From the NCBI GenBank assembly GCA_905221605.1, contig CAJNDS010000269.1:71001-135000 (forward strand): 64,000 nucleotides of DNA, written 5' to 3'. This DNA comes from Symbiodinium natans. Its lineage: Eukaryota; Sar; Dinophyceae; Suessiales; Symbiodiniaceae. A program made the position numbers and the translations under genes. Shown in pieces: positions 1 through 12,000 of this stretch (positions are counted from its first letter, which is position 1; each line of letters begins with the position of its first letter). Below the pieces are notes generated by a model, which saw nothing but the letters and a program-made list of their open reading frames with translations, was not told the origin of the DNA and made no database searches.

Positions 1-1696
1 GAGACTGACGAAGCTCAGGCCCCAATAAATGTCCTGATCCCGCCGACGCGTCCACAAAGGCGTCCAGTTTCCGGCTGCCCAGCCTTCCAAGTGTAAGCTC
101 CCCACGCCCGCCCCGTACATGTGGTACGCAAAATGGAGTTCTCTGCTTGCTGTGGCCGGCCCGAAGACAGGACTTGCGAGGACAAAGTCCGTGTCAAAGT
201 TTTGCCGGGTGGGCTGCCAAATTGGTGCGTAGATGTACCTAGTTCATGGTTGGGATGATAAAGTTAAACATTTAACTTTATATTCCTTATTGGGTTGAAG
301 TACCCTTAAAAATGTAAAAATGGTACCCAACTATGTCAAAGGCACCACTGGCCGTCGAATGCCGAAGGCGGTCCAGTCCCAGGCCAGAGCGAGGAGGAGT
401 CTCGTAGCCATGGCGGTCCCCCGGCCATGGACCAACCACACAGATCAGCCTCAAAACCGCAAGCGACTTGCGAGAGACCTGGCACCACATCCACTGCTTG
501 CAGCGAGCGCACGCGTACGACGTCCCCTGCAGCTACGACAGCTGACACGCGGAGGGCCACCGTGCCGGCGGGGACACGAAGAAGGGCTGGGCGCCACGCG
601 GCATCACGGCCACCCGACTCTGTGAACAGGCTCTGCCAGTCCGTTTCCGGCGTCCTCTGCTCCAGTTTCAATGAGACCGAGCTTGAGCCAAAGAGCTGAT
701 AGTCGAAGATCAAAGCCTTCTCCTCCGTGATATTGAATGCTGCCAATGTCTCCAGGATGAACTGCTGGGTCTCGGACGTGTTTGCAGCTTCGAGCCACCA
801 GTCTGCCCCATCCGATTTCACGCGCTGCCATGTCGAACTGCCTGTGCTGAGCCACAAGCACACATCGAAGTCGAAATTGCATGAGAGCTGCTTGAAGTCC
901 ACAGTCGGCACACCGATGCCGATGGCGTCCAAGGCCATATCACTCCGCCAGATGCCAAAAAACTGGCCGAAAAAAAGATAGTGCATGTCACTGACGAACC
1001 GCAGAAGAATTGCGTTGGGCGGCACGCTGACTACGGCGATGCCCCATGAAGAGCCTTGCGGCCCCTGCCGAGACCAAAGCTGCGTCATCAGCCAGGCATT
1101 GTCCCAGCTCCAGCTTTCAAGCCGCAAAGTCTGGGTGTCGTAACCACTCATGTGGTAGGAGAAGTGCAGATACCGGGCTGCCGGCGATGCTGTGAAGATA
1201 TGGCTGGTTAGCCAAAACATCGGCTGGATGGAAGGATCAGAGTTAATCAAATCCGTCTCTGCATACACGTACCAGTGGCCATCGAATGCTGCATCTGGTC
1301 CAGTGAATGGCGTGGGAGTTGGACCTGAATATGGCAGCCAGGGATGTCTGCCCTCAGTCTGCCAAGAGCAGAGGTCCACCTGGGGGGTTTTCCGAAATTA
1401 GGGCTTAGAGTTTAGGGTTTAGGTTTTAGGGTTTAGGGTTTAGGGGTACCTTATGAGGGTGGCTTCCGAAATTAAGGTTTAGGGTTTAGGATTTAGGCTT
1501 TAGGGGTACCTTATTGGGGTCCTTTTTGTGAGGGAATCCTACTATCTGGGGGAGTAGAATCATAAACCCTAAACCCTTATTTTCGTAAACCCCCCGCTTC
1601 GAAGTCGCAGGCCAATTCCGAAAAGGTGGACGCACCACCTTACTGTTGGTTAGTAGGGAATGGGGGAATGAGGTGCCCTATATAATCCCTTAAAGG

Positions 1697-1729
<33 letters not shown>

Positions 1730-2410
1730 TAGCTATATATATATATATGCGATGCCCTATATACTCCTTCTAAGGGTATATATATATATATATATATTTT
1801 TTTATATATAAAGATATCTCCATATACATGTGTATATATGTATATATGGTACCCTATATAACCCCTTAAAGGTATGAATCAATAGGGCCCAAATTCCCTC
1901 CCTGCTAACCAACAGTAAGCCACTCTGGAGCAAGCGTGATGAGGGAGGCTTCTCACGGAGGCAAAGCTTCCAACCCGATCCCTTCCCTTGGCCATCCTAG
2001 GTGTGGATTTCAACCCGGTCCCAAAATTGTTGATAATTCGGGCGCTAAATCAAACAACAAGGGAAATTTTTAAAACCCATCCCAAATCGATACCTCGCAT
2101 CTGAATGCCACAAGATGGATCCCACCGGTACCATGCCCTCCGGCCCTTCCGTGCCGGAAAAGTCGATACCATTCACTGAAACCGTGTCCCGACCAGCTTC
2201 CGTTGAGAAAGCCAAGACCTCTAAGGACTTCCTTTCACCGGGTAAGACCTCGATGACGCAGGTGTCGTCATTGGGATACTCCTTGGGGAAGTTCGTGCTG
2301 ACGACGCATCCATCATCGTCGACACTGCAAAGCCCGGCAGTGACTTTCCATGCCCACGAGCCCTGCAACACCGCGGCCATCAACAAGCATGACAAAAATC
2401 GCGGAGCCAT
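1..2410 (-). CDS. Secreted CUB + MAM domain protein, 5' part (partial at window start)
   Basis: Minus-strand gene running off the left edge. Exon 1 (2102-2410) starts at the ATG at 2410, which opens a signal peptide (MAPRFLSCLLMAAVLQGSWA) followed by a CUB-like domain; an upstream in-frame ATG at 2446 is possible but would bury the signal. Exon 2 (about 1930-1996) restores the end of the CUB domain (GKGSGWKLCL). A large exon at 346-1379 carries repeated MAM signatures (VDLCSW, CNFDFDVCLW, CGFEADLCGW, each followed by an AFDG-W motif). An exon at 1-238 continues the last MAM repeat after a 107-nt intron, with the join reading FDGQWYIYA just as the first repeat reads FDGHWYVYA. CUB and MAM are extracellular adhesion or recognition modules, so a secreted or surface protein is inferred; ligand unknown. 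The join between exon 2 and the 346-1379 exon is unresolved and a small exon may be missing. Confidence 0.8.
239..345 (-). mobile_element. Introner family 1, copy 1 (intron of the MAM gene)
   Basis: A 107-nt GT-AG intron bounded by near-inverted termini: on the minus strand it begins close to CATAGTTGGG and ends in CCCAACCATGAACTAG. Removing it restores the MAM reading frame exactly. The flanking hexamers at 233-238 and 340-345 (atgtac and aggcac) match at four of six positions, like a decayed target duplication. The same sequence family forms introns at 38141-38365 and 40750-40854 in an unrelated gene. Confidence 0.85.
1381..1900. repeat. Intronic repeats: TTTAGGG-like tract, inverted-repeat element, (GT)n/(TA)n
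   Basis: Part of the intron between exon 2 and the large MAM exon. It holds degenerate TTTAGGG repeats inside a family-C inverted-repeat element (gggggttttccgaaatta at the left, ttttcgtaaacccccc near 1590), then a GT microsatellite near 1698-1720 and TA-rich tracts to about 1850. No coding signal was seen. Confidence 0.6.
1997..2101 (-). mobile_element. Introner-like intron of the CUB domain
   Basis: A 105-nt intron with a GA donor and AG acceptor. The tetramer catc occurs at both edges (1993-1996 and 2098-2101). The ends are partly inverted (aggtgtggattt against aggtatcgattt). Splicing gives a normal CUB C-terminus, WHSDGQGKGSGWKLC. Confidence 0.65.
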
Positions 2411-2449
2411 ACTGTCGCCAAGACTAACAGCACTTGAGCCCCACATCTT

Positions 2450-3490
2450 GACCCGTGCAGTCGCAGGTCTTTTTTGGGATCCCCTCTATTTCTGAAACTC
2501 GCGGTGTGAGACAGGTACGCCCTCATGCTTGGATGTCCGGCTCTTCGGATACTTCATGCACAGCTCCACAGTTCGACACGGAAATGATTTGCATGCTGCA
2601 TGCCCTCTCACGACTGCACAGAAAAAAGAAAAAAAAAAAAAGAACCTTCACGGCGGCAACAAGCGCAGGGATGGCTGGAGGGCGCAGAGGCCGCGGCAGC
2701 CCCCGTGAAGCTGCAAGCCCCGACACGGATGGACGAGCGTAGTGCAAGTGTGCAACGCCTGTTTGGAAGCCCCACTCTCAGAGGCGCTGCTTCTTTCTGC
2801 AGAATTGAGGCGAAGGCGTGGTAGCCTCTCAGGTTCAACGTCGCAGGGCGATCCAACTTAGGGTCGGCCTGTACATTTCGTTGAAATATCGACAAACTGT
2901 CTGTGACCCAAAATTAAGTGAACGTTAGCATACTTGGCTCATCGGCAAAGATGCGCCTTGACTCTTGACGCAGGTATGAGGAAACGTCCAACATCACAAA
3001 GCTTCGCGCAATGCTGCTCTTCCTGTTCGTACAAACTTGTTGCGTGTTACCCACTTCGAAGCAGCTGTGCCCCAGTCAAGACAGCCATGAAAGCCCCCTG
3101 CCAGCATAGGCTCGGCACAACCAACACACACACACACAGAGACTCACTCCACATGCATAAGGAAGGCATGGTTGCATGGGGCTCAATGGCACGCCAGTGT
3201 GCAGAATCTTCTGATGATTAATTTCTTGGCTTGTCAGCCAGGAGTGAAACCCAGAATCTGGCCTGCAAACAGACATTGCTAATTTGGCAAAATAATTTCC
3301 GAGGAACCAGCGCGAGATAAAACTGGGCGCCAGTGATGCATCATAGTATCACTCAGCCGACTTGTGAAGACGTTCCTTCCCTGACATCACACAGCTTGAC
3401 AAGCGTTCTCAACAGCGTTCTGGATAGATCTTGAGCGACAGGCGTGTGTGGCGCAGACGCTAGGCTCCAGAGTCCTAAGCGAGAAGCTTT
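2450..3490. other. Intergenic stretch, no gene recognised
   Basis: Contains an A-rich run (about 2623-2642) and a short CA repeat (about 3123-3140), but no open frame with a recognisable domain. It lies 5' of the MAM gene and may include its promoter; no TATA or TTTT box could be defended. Confidence 0.4.
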
Positions 3491-3501
3491 CGGTTGCATA
3501 G

Positions 3502-3607
3502 CCTAAACCCTAAACCCTAAACCCTAAACCCTAAACCCTAAACCCTAAACCCTAAACCCTAAACCCTAAACCCTAAACCCTAAACCCTAAACCCTAAACC
3601 CTAAACC
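3502..3607. repeat. (CCCTAAA)n telomere-like array, about 15 units
   Basis: Uninterrupted CCCTAAA heptamers, the complement of TTTAGGG, which is the telomere repeat of plants and dinoflagellates. The array is internal, with unique sequence on both sides, so it is interstitial rather than a chromosome end. Confidence 0.95.
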
Positions 3608-3625
3608 TGACCATGGCCCCCTACC

Positions 3626-3843
3626 TTGGGATCTTCCACCCTTATACCAACAGTCCTTAATCTACCAATTGCTTAAGAACACCGGAAAATGTATTTAAAA
3701 AAAAACATTCCTGTTTAAGGGTAATATAGGGAATATGATTTTCTACTCTTTTGGGTTCCTAAGCACGTAATAGTGATAGGATTGTAGTAACGCCCCGTAG
3801 AATCCCCACAAAGTACTGTTAGCATAAGGGGGGAAGATCCCAA
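3626..3843. mobile_element. MITE family A copy (218 bp)
   Basis: Non-coding element with long inverted termini: ttgggatcttccaccctta then accaacagtcctta at the left, and agtactgttagcataaggg then gggaagatcccaa at the right. The same termini recur near 12.7, 17.3, 26.8, 28.1, 49.0 and 57.7 kb. Confidence 0.85.
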
Positions 3844-4332
3844 CCCCCAACCCTTCTTGAAGGCCAGGGTCGAGGCCTGTCCAAACATTACTCATCCACC
3901 TCGGCGCCGGCGCGCGCACACCCACAGTGTCTAGGGTCTAGGGTCTAGGGCTTGGGGATTTCTGAAAATGGGGTACCCTTTTTAGGCCCTGTAAGGGGAT
4001 TCTAGTCTGCGTTGGGGGTTCAAAGGGGGGTACCCCTATAGGGAAATACCCAGGGGAATACGACTGAAGGTTCCCTTTTTGTAGGGCAACCCGGACTTCT
4101 GCCCCAAGGGTTTTCCAGTGCTTTCAGGGTCATAAGATGTCAGAAGGCCTTTAAGAATCGGGAGTGTTGAGGTTTAGTAAAGAAAGGAAGGTGCGTGCAG
4201 CCAGGGAGCCCATCGCCCCCACTCTCCTCAGCTGGTGGATCCTCTAACCTGCAAACCATGCGCTCAACAAAAACTCCCCGGGGCTTGGAATTCTCTGGGA
4301 CCTTGCTAGGGACACACTTCGCGATCGATTTT

Positions 4333-4427
4333 GGGGGTTTCCGAAATTCGGGGATACCTTCTTGGGGTCCGGGAATCCCACTATTTGCGGTCTACATTTC
4401 GAGGACCCTTATTTTCGGAAACCACCC
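4333..4427. mobile_element. MITE family C copy
   Basis: Short inverted-repeat element running from gggggtttccgaaattc to ttttcggaaaccaccc. Internal sequence includes the ggggtcc and gaatcccacta motifs shared with other family-C copies near 1.4, 20.8, 43.6, 45.7, 49.5 and 58.9 kb. Confidence 0.75.
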
Positions 4428-4967
4428 TTTTGTTGAGTGGGCCTTGTCGGGGACATGGACGAGCCTCAAACTCATGGTGTGCTACGCCACCATACGATAG
4501 GTTATAGGTCAGGACACGGCCACACGATCCACACTGAGGCTCTGGCCATGCTGGTGCACTGGTTCCCAACCACGAGGCATTTTAGGAAGTAGCCTGACGC
4601 TTCCCTAATTAGGCCCCTAACTAAGCACGGGTTGGGGCAGGTCCAGGACACTTTTGAGTTTCTGAGGCTCCAGCCTTGTACTGTGGGGAGAACCCCATCC
4701 CTTCAATGGCCGCTCCGCACTCCTACGGATGCTCTGCGTAGCGCCCGACGCAAAGGAAAGCTTTGTAGGCAGGTGTCCTCCAAAGGGGAGGGCTTGTCGC
4801 ACCTGCAAGCAGCAACCCCGTGTATGCACTAATCCTCGGCATCTGCGGAACGGCAGTCGCACCTTTTCTCTGCAGGTCTTTTAGAGCATGCTAGAACAAT
4901 AGCAGCTATCCGCTTCTGGTCGCTCCGGTCGATGCGCTTGCGACCGCTGGTTGCAGGGCAGCGTCCT

Positions 4968-5219
4968 TCAGTGCCTTTTCGCATCCTGTTCTCCGACCAC
5001 GCCCGCCAGCACCAGGCCCACAAATCCAGTCAAGCCGGCGACGAGAGTTACTAGGATGAGACCCGGAATTTTCAGTGCCCAGATGCGTGGAGGGAAGGCT
5101 GCATGAAGCCATGGGGCATGTTCAGGTGCCCACATCGGTAGCAGCAAGACCCAGGCTGTGTAGTAAAGGAACCCCGCCACGACGCTGCAGAACAGAAGCA
5201 GTCCAGAGACATGGGCCAT
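4968..5219 (-). CDS. DPM2: Dolichol-phosphate mannosyltransferase subunit 2 (DPM2-like)
   Basis: Complete 83-residue open frame; DPM2 proteins are about 84 residues long. The hallmark YYTAWVLLLP lies at the end of the first of two membrane helices (about residues 4-28 and 50-73), followed by a short loop with FPPR and a charged C-terminus, as in eukaryotic DPM2. DPM2 is a small ER membrane protein that stabilises the DPM1 catalytic subunit, which makes dolichol-phosphate-mannose for N-glycans, GPI anchors and O-mannosylation. There is no intron, unlike the neighbouring genes. The start is the first ATG after upstream stops. No partner subunit is visible nearby. Confidence 0.85.
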   Translation of the reverse strand: MAHVSGLLLFCSVVAGFLYYTAWVLLLPMWAPEHAPWLHAAFPPRIWALKIPGLILVTLVAGLTGFVGLVLAGVVGEQDAKRH

Positions 5220-5900
5220 TGCGCACGGGGCGAGTCATGTCATCCCGCCTATCCGAGATCTGGAAGCTGCGCACTGACGACGGGCTGAAGCAGCTGCTGT
5301 GCTATGCTACATAGGTGACACCCTTGACATCTGAACCATGAACTGAAGCAGCTACACAGGTCACTGCCGGCATCTTCCAAGCAAGCGCACGCGGGTGAGA
5401 ACGGTGATCATGCGGTAAGTTCCGGGCCGGTGTCTGCACTCGAAGATCCCTGCAGCTGGACCCACTTAGCTTTCATGCTCCCACAATTTCAGAACTTGGG
5501 GTTTCCCAAGACAGGGCTTTAGGGGGGGGGGGGGTGTCCCGTTAAGGGGGCTCTATTCTATTTGGGGTACAAGAGGGTACCCCTGTTTCCCAAATTTGGG
5601 AACCGAGATCCCGGCTATAGAGTAGGCGGAGCGAACCTGGAGAGCGTAATGCTCGCACACTGGAGGCCTAGCATGCCCCCGAAAGGGAGACCCCTAAACC
5701 CTAGACCCCCAAACAGAAAAAAACTCCCTTGCAATAAGGACCCCAATAAGGTACCCCTAAACCCTAAACCCTAAACCCGAAATAGCAGGGTTCCCTTATA
5801 ATCAGGACCCCAAATAAAGTACCCCTAATTTCGGAAGCCCCCCCCCAACTCCCTTCGCACAGTTTGAGGAGGCCACCGTGCTGCGGCCACCTGACGAAGC
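5220..5900. other. Intergenic, with family-C-like inverted-repeat fragments
   Basis: Upstream of DPM2. Around 5500-5620 and 5690-5840 there are element fragments (ggggtttcccaag, tttgggaaccg, ggtacccctaaaccc) like those of family C. No coding domain recognised. Confidence 0.4.
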
Positions 5901-5906
5901 GACAGG

Positions 5907-6361
5907 GTTTAGGGTTTAGGGTGTAGGGTGTGGGGTTTAGGGTTTAGGGTGTAGGGTTTAGGGTTTAGGGTTTAGGGTCTGGCTGCTTCTAGCTGGGGCC
6001 GAAGTTCTGGCTGCCACCCCGGCGCCTGAACTCGTCATCGTCGACTGGGACTGAAGACTGGTCCGGGCAGCTTCGACATGCCTTCGGTTTAGGGTTTAGG
6101 GTTTAGGGTTTAGGGTTTAGGGTTTAGGGTTTAGGGTTTAGGGTTTAGGGGTGTTGGGGTTTAGGAGTTTAGGGTTTAGGCGTTTAGGGGTTTAGGGGGT
6201 TTTTTGTGCTCCCGCATAGCCGGCCGAACCGCGGGCAGGCAGGGTTTAGGGGTTTAGGGTTTAGGGTTTTGGGGTTTAGGGTTTGGGGTTTAGGGTTTGG
6301 GGTTTAGGGTTGGGGTTTAGGGTTTAGGGTTTAGGGTTTAGGGTTTAGGGTTTAGGGTTTC
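5907..6361. repeat. TTTAGGG telomere-like arrays with variants
   Basis: Three clusters of TTTAGGG (about 5907-5978, 6088-6150 and 6241-6360), with variants such as GTGTAGGG and TTTGGGG, separated by short non-repeat stretches that may be exons. Confidence 0.9.
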
Positions 6362-8830
6362 CGCCGCCGGCACAGCAGGGCACAGCGGGACACATCATGG
6401 CCCATCCCAAGGACATGATGACAGCGGTAGGGGTAGGCTGAATCTGAGGGGGCCCCTCTTGGGGCAACTTGAAATTCTCAAATAGCTTGGCTATACTATA
6501 TTGCGTGTATATACAAAATACAATAATACAATATATATATATATACATATATACATATATATGTATATAGATATGAATGAAGGCTTCCTCGCGGGACTTC
6601 GAGTCTTCTCAATTTTATGCTCCAGGCCTGTCAGGCTCGGAGCCGCCCCATCCACGCAGGTGCCGCACACTGACCTCCGAAGCCTGCATCCGAAAAAACA
6701 ACTGGAAAGAGCTTGAAAAGTCGCATTTGGGGCTTTTTGACGCTAAAAAACCCTAAATCCGAATGCAAGAGACAGGCCTTCTTTGATCCGACACTGCCAG
6801 GAAGCAGCGGAAGCAGAGGTCCTGAAATCAACTTCGATCTCCACAGGAGAGGATAATATTTGCCATTTCTTATTACTACTTCTGTTGTTACTAATGACTA
6901 TTATGACTATTGCTATTTTTGTTTATTTGTTACTATTTCTCTTCAATTCCCGCTCGCCGCCTCCGGCTTCACTCCACTCGGGTCTCCGGGTGGGCACCGG
7001 GAGCAGCGACTCGTCAAGGTCGGGGTCATCGAGCCGCAAGAATGCCTGCCCCGCCACAGGACGCACATGACGCAGATGTGGCAGAATGTCTGCGGCAAAC
7101 CCTAAACCCTAAACCCTAAACCCTAAACCCTAAACCCAAAACCCTAACTCTAAACCCTAATCCCCCAAACCCTAAACTCTAAACCCTAAACCTCGACTCT
7201 TCTGCGTGTTCGGGGAGCGACGCGCCCCTGCCCGGCCTCTTCTGCCCAGGCCTGAGCACCCTCGTAGTGCCTCGATTGCGCGCTTTTCCGATCAGGCCGA
7301 AGCCTGATGGGGTCTAGGGTTTAGGGTTTAGGGTTTAGGGTTGAAAATCTTCGTTGGGCGTCCCGACTTCAGCCTGGCAAAGTCTGTCAGGAAAGAAACC
7401 ATGTCCTGGGAGGCTGTTGCGGGATCCACTGGCCCAGGGAGCTCTGAGGCGTGAGTGTTGCAGAGTCCTCGTTGGCTATTTCTTCGCCTCAGAATTGCAA
7501 AATTCGCCATCACAGGCACCACACGAACCCAGACCCCTGGGAGGATCCAAAAAATTTGAACCCCCCAAGTAGTATAGTAGTCTAGGGTCATTCTTAGGGA
7601 CCCTTAAGGGGATCTATTTTCTGGATCCTCCCAGGAGTCTAACCCTAAGCCCTTTTGGACCCGGAGCTCTATTCAAATCAGCCGGGAGCCACGCCCAGGG
7701 GACATGTGCGCATGTTGATCACCACCCTAAGCCCTAAACCCTAAACCCTAAACCACACGAAGACTGGCATGCTGAGAGCTTCACAACCATACCAGGGATC
7801 CGCCTGCTCAAAAGCTGCTGTCCAGCTGTCCGCAGCATTGTGGCACCCGAGGGCCGCCGAGAGCAAGCTGCTACTGGGGTTTAGGGTTTAGGGCTTAGGG
7901 TTTAGGGTTTATGTTTTAGGGTTTAGGGTTTAGGGTTTAGGGTTTAGGGTTTAGGGTTTAGGGTTTAGGCCCCAGTCTTGTTTTGGCACCCTCGTTGCGG
8001 CGAAAGGCAGAAGTCTGTTTGGGCAAAAGCCGACAACAAAGCCTGGAAGCCTCGCCCAAGTTCACCGAAAACTAAACAGTCAGCGCCTGGAACGGCAACT
8101 TGTGCCCCTCATGCCCTGCATGATCCGGCGCTATGTGATGCAGATCCTGGACGCCTACTGCCATACAATCAGGTCATTTCTCAAGATTCGGGTCCCTTCT
8201 GGGTACCCTAAATATTAGGGGCCGCCTTAGAAATCGTGACCCCAAAAAGGGACCATAATCTAGAGAAGCGACCATCAGAATCAGAATCTTTCCACAAACC
8301 AGAACCATCAGAACCCTTACATAAAGAAGGCTGCCTAGCATACCAGCTGTCACAAATTCGGTATTTCCCAGAATAAGGGTACCGGAAACCCCTCAAATTG
8401 TCACATTAAGGGCCCCCTTCGGCCCTTCGGCTTCCCGCGTCGGATCCACTAAAGCGGCGCGCCTGTAAGGCGCAACACCTCCGCGCAAACCGCGGAACTG
8501 GGATTTGAAGCTGTAACGACAACTTCAAGTCCCCACTGAACGTCACGGCAAAATCAAGTCAATCAGCAGCTGGCGACACACAGCCGCTCTACAGCGATGT
8601 CTCCAAGCCGCTGGCTGACTTCAACACTGATCTATGTAAAGGTCGATGCCCCTTGGGCAAGGCGACGTGCCAGATGATGTGGCAAATGGCCGCTCTGGTG
8701 TCTCGGAGGCACACCATATACGCGGGCACGATAGTTGACAACGGGGCTCGGGTAGCTCGCCCCAGACACGACGCCCACGCCGCCCACGCGCCCAGGCTGA
8801 AAGCTGGTTGAAGGCGAGACCATTCCTGAG
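5980..8830 (+). other. Coding-like islands between telomere-like arrays, strand uncertain
   Basis: Several short islands have protein-like open frames lacking simple repeats. On the plus strand: about 5983-6057, about 7350-7451 (ends at a GTGAGT donor-like site), about 8080-8170 (reads RRYVMQILDAYCHTI then a GT donor) and about 8525-8810. The minus strand is also open in some, for example about 6945-7100. No domain is recognised. They probably belong to one multi-exon gene; plus is favoured by the donor-like sites, but codon bias leaves both strands open. Confidence 0.3.
7879..7969. repeat. TTTAGGG telomere-like array
   Basis: About 13 heptamers with a few substitutions (gggcttaggg, tttatgttttaggg). 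Similar arrays occur at about 7099-7195 (CCCTAAA strand) and 7317-7342. Confidence 0.9.
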
Positions 8831-9085
8831 CTTGTTTGGGAAATTAGGGTTTAGATGGTTTTTTTTTGTCAACCGCCTAGCTGACTCCGAGAGATGCACT
8901 GTAGGGAACCATACTCGTTACTGCTTGGCAAAATGTTGTGATCAATGATCTCTGCTTTGCTCCAGTGTCCCCCTCCCCTCAGGCACAAAACCTAGAGACG
9001 AAGGCAACAAATCTCTACAGGTATAGAGCTTACGGCTTAGGGTCTGCCACAGGAAGTGATGCTAAGTGTGTCGATGAATAACCGC

Positions 9086-12000
9086 CTACAGTAGGGACTT
9101 GAAGGTCAAGACTCCCTGGGGGAGCCGCACCTCCGCCATATTCCGGGTGGTTGAGTTGGGCGTGGAGACGGGCACTGACTGTCTGACGGCGTGCGAGTTC
9201 AACCACGGGGGAAGCTTCTTCGGCGTTGCCTGGGCCGTGCTTGTGGCCACCGATGCGGCGACGGAGATCGACCCGTAGTTCTCGCTCAGGGTCCCGTCTT
9301 CCTCAATGGGCTGAAGGATCGTCCCATCCGCATTGTATCCCTCCGGCGAGTTGCCGGTAGAACTCTGCTCTGAGATCCTCGGCTGATGTCACTGGCATGC
9401 TCAATTCAGACGGGACGGCATTTTGGCCAAGACGCTGCGACTGTAGTTCGCAGATCTGTCGATCCTTCTCGATAATCTGGTACTGAACCTGGATGGCACA
9501 CTACTGTTGCCCACATTTGCCAACGTCCCCTAAAAACGCATGCTCCTTCGAAGGGCTCCAGCATACGCCTCTCTGCCAGGTAACAGCTTGGCGCTTGGAG
9601 AGCTCATCTGCCAGCTGCTGCTGCAAGCTGCAAACTTCCCGCTCCTTGCAAGCAGAGTGTGAGGGCTTTTTGGTGTGCGCGCCTTGCTTGCGGACACCTG
9701 CATGCACATGCATCTCCAGAGACCCTCCTGCCTGGACAATCCTGCATCCTGAAGCTTAAGGATACCTGAACCAAACGATGCCGCGCCGGCAGGCCTTCTC
9801 GATCACTTGCTCCTGAACAGCCTGTTGGGCCGAAAGCCTCAAGCAGATTTCGGCAGCTCCAGACCCTGGGCCTTTTCTAGCGATTCTGGCACAGAGACGC
9901 CCGCACAAGGGCCCCAGAATTGAGCTCAACCCCTGCAAGCCTTTCCAGCGGCAGCTCCCGCATGTCCTTCATGGCCCTTTCCTGTGGAGACACTAACCCT
10001 AAACCCTAAACCCTAAACCCCAAACCCTAAACCCTAAACCCTAAGGCTTCCCAAGGCCTAGGGCTCTTGAGGCCACAAGTCGCACTAGACACACGGCGTA
10101 CAATGCACAACCAAGCAAAAGTCAACGACAGGACGGTTCTGCATAAAGGTAGGCACATAGGGTTTTTTTTTTGCCACCCGCCTAGCAGACCCCATAGGGA
10201 GTGAGCACATAGGGTTTAGGGTTTAGGGTTTAGGGTTTAGGGTTTAGGGTTTAGGGTTTAGGGTTTAGGGTTTAGGGTAGGATATATCGGACATGCCATG
10301 CGTAGCTGGCATCTTGCATCTGAGCTCAGAGAAAAAGAGGAGTCTGTTTCCACGGGTCCTTTTCCACCAGCTGCTTCTGGGCTTCCTGTCAGGAAGTCAC
10401 TGAACGCCCGCAGCTCCACTCTGTCACCCCTCCGCCCTGCGCCTGTCTCTGGGAAAGCTCCTCTGCGAGCTGGCGCTGGAGCTCAGCAATGTGCGACTCC
10501 TTTGCGGCTCGATGGGTTGAAGATGGCGAACACAACTCCGGATCCTAATCATGTACCAAGGACCTTAATTCTGTAGGCTCTTGAAATCTCTCAAGTCGCC
10601 CCCGAGCTCCGCGCCTTCGCTGAGAGCCGCGTCAGCCTGCAGCAAGCGTCGCACAAAAAGGGCTGCGCCACGTGCCCCTGAAAAAAGCTGCTACTTTGAA
10701 AGGACAGGCATGCCTGTGTGCACACAGACACGCCTAAGGGCCCACCGGCGCCAAGCACAGGCTGCCCCTACGTTCCGCCAAGGGGCACTTCGCTCTTCTC
10801 GCGCTTCATGTCCCGGAGGCTGGTCTCGAATTGCTGCAGCTGCGTATCCCGCTCCTGGCGTTCCTGTGGGCATGGGCCTATCTCCGGAGGTCCGAAGCTC
10901 CCTGTCCCCCTGCTTGGACTTCCCCGGGGAAAAAAACAAAACCTAAACTCGCACGCCTGCGACTCAACGGAGGGCTTCGGGCTCGGGATAGTTTGAGGCA
11001 GGGTTTCGGGTTTGCTCAACTGCTCCGGAAAACCCGTCTGGCAAGCGTAATTCTGCAGTTCGTTCTAAATGGAACATTTCAAGTACGGTCTAGCTTGGGA
11101 CGTCACTTCCGGGCTTCTAACTCACAGCTGCCTTCTCCTCGCCACTCAACCTTTGGCGCAGGTGCTTCAACCTGGGCTGTTTGCAGGGTATTACTTTTCA
11201 GTGAGTGCTGACATGCCCCACGCACATGCCTCTGACCTGACCTGGTTCAACTTGGGAGCCCGTTACTCAGGCAGACAGTGCGTTCTCGAACTCGTTCCTG
11301 GCGCTCGTTGGCCTTTGATTCATCTCGGCAGCCTAGCAGCTCACCGTCGCGATCAGCAACGAGGCTCTCGGATTCTCTTCGGCGTTTCTCCTGGCGTGGC
11401 GTGCGCATCCGAGTCTGGCGTGAACTTCCTGTTTACATCACTCCCCCACAGCTGCTGGCCACCCAAAGCTAGTGGCAGCATCCATCAGTAGCAGCCACTG
11501 CCAAGTGTGTGTGGCCTCGAAGTTTAGGCGCTCGTGGAGATCGGCGACCACCTGACCCGGGTGGCTGCGCGTGTCGAACATGCAGAACTTGCACAAACTC
11601 TACGTTTCCCCATTTAGCTGAACTGGAGTTCAGGGTTTGGGTGCTTAGGGTCCGATACCCTAAACCCTAAACCCTAAACCCTAAACCCCACTTGTAACAA
11701 GGTAGCTCGGCCCCCAACGGCGTCGCCCGACAGCATCAGCTCGCTCGGCTCTCGGAGCGCTGTCTCCGTCATGGTCAGGCGTTGCAGCAGTTCCTGGTTT
11801 AGGGTTTAGGGTTTAGGGTTTAGGGTTTAGGGTTTAGGGTTTAGGGTTTAGGGTTTAGGGTTTAGGGTTTAGGGGTTTAGGGTTTAGGGTTGAGGGTTGA
11901 GGGTTTAGGGTTTAGGGCTGCTGACATGAAACTGCACGCAGTCATTTGGTCATGCGGGTGATTCCCCTCGGCAGAACCCTGCTCGGACACGAAACCGTGC

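Noticed and set aside
320-699. Plus-strand frames opposite the MAM exons
   Set aside because: They are shadows of the minus-strand exon, which has MAM motifs and splices in phase.
3502-3607. Chromosome end
   Set aside because: Unique sequence and genes continue on both sides and many arrays occur in both orientations, so these are interstitial.
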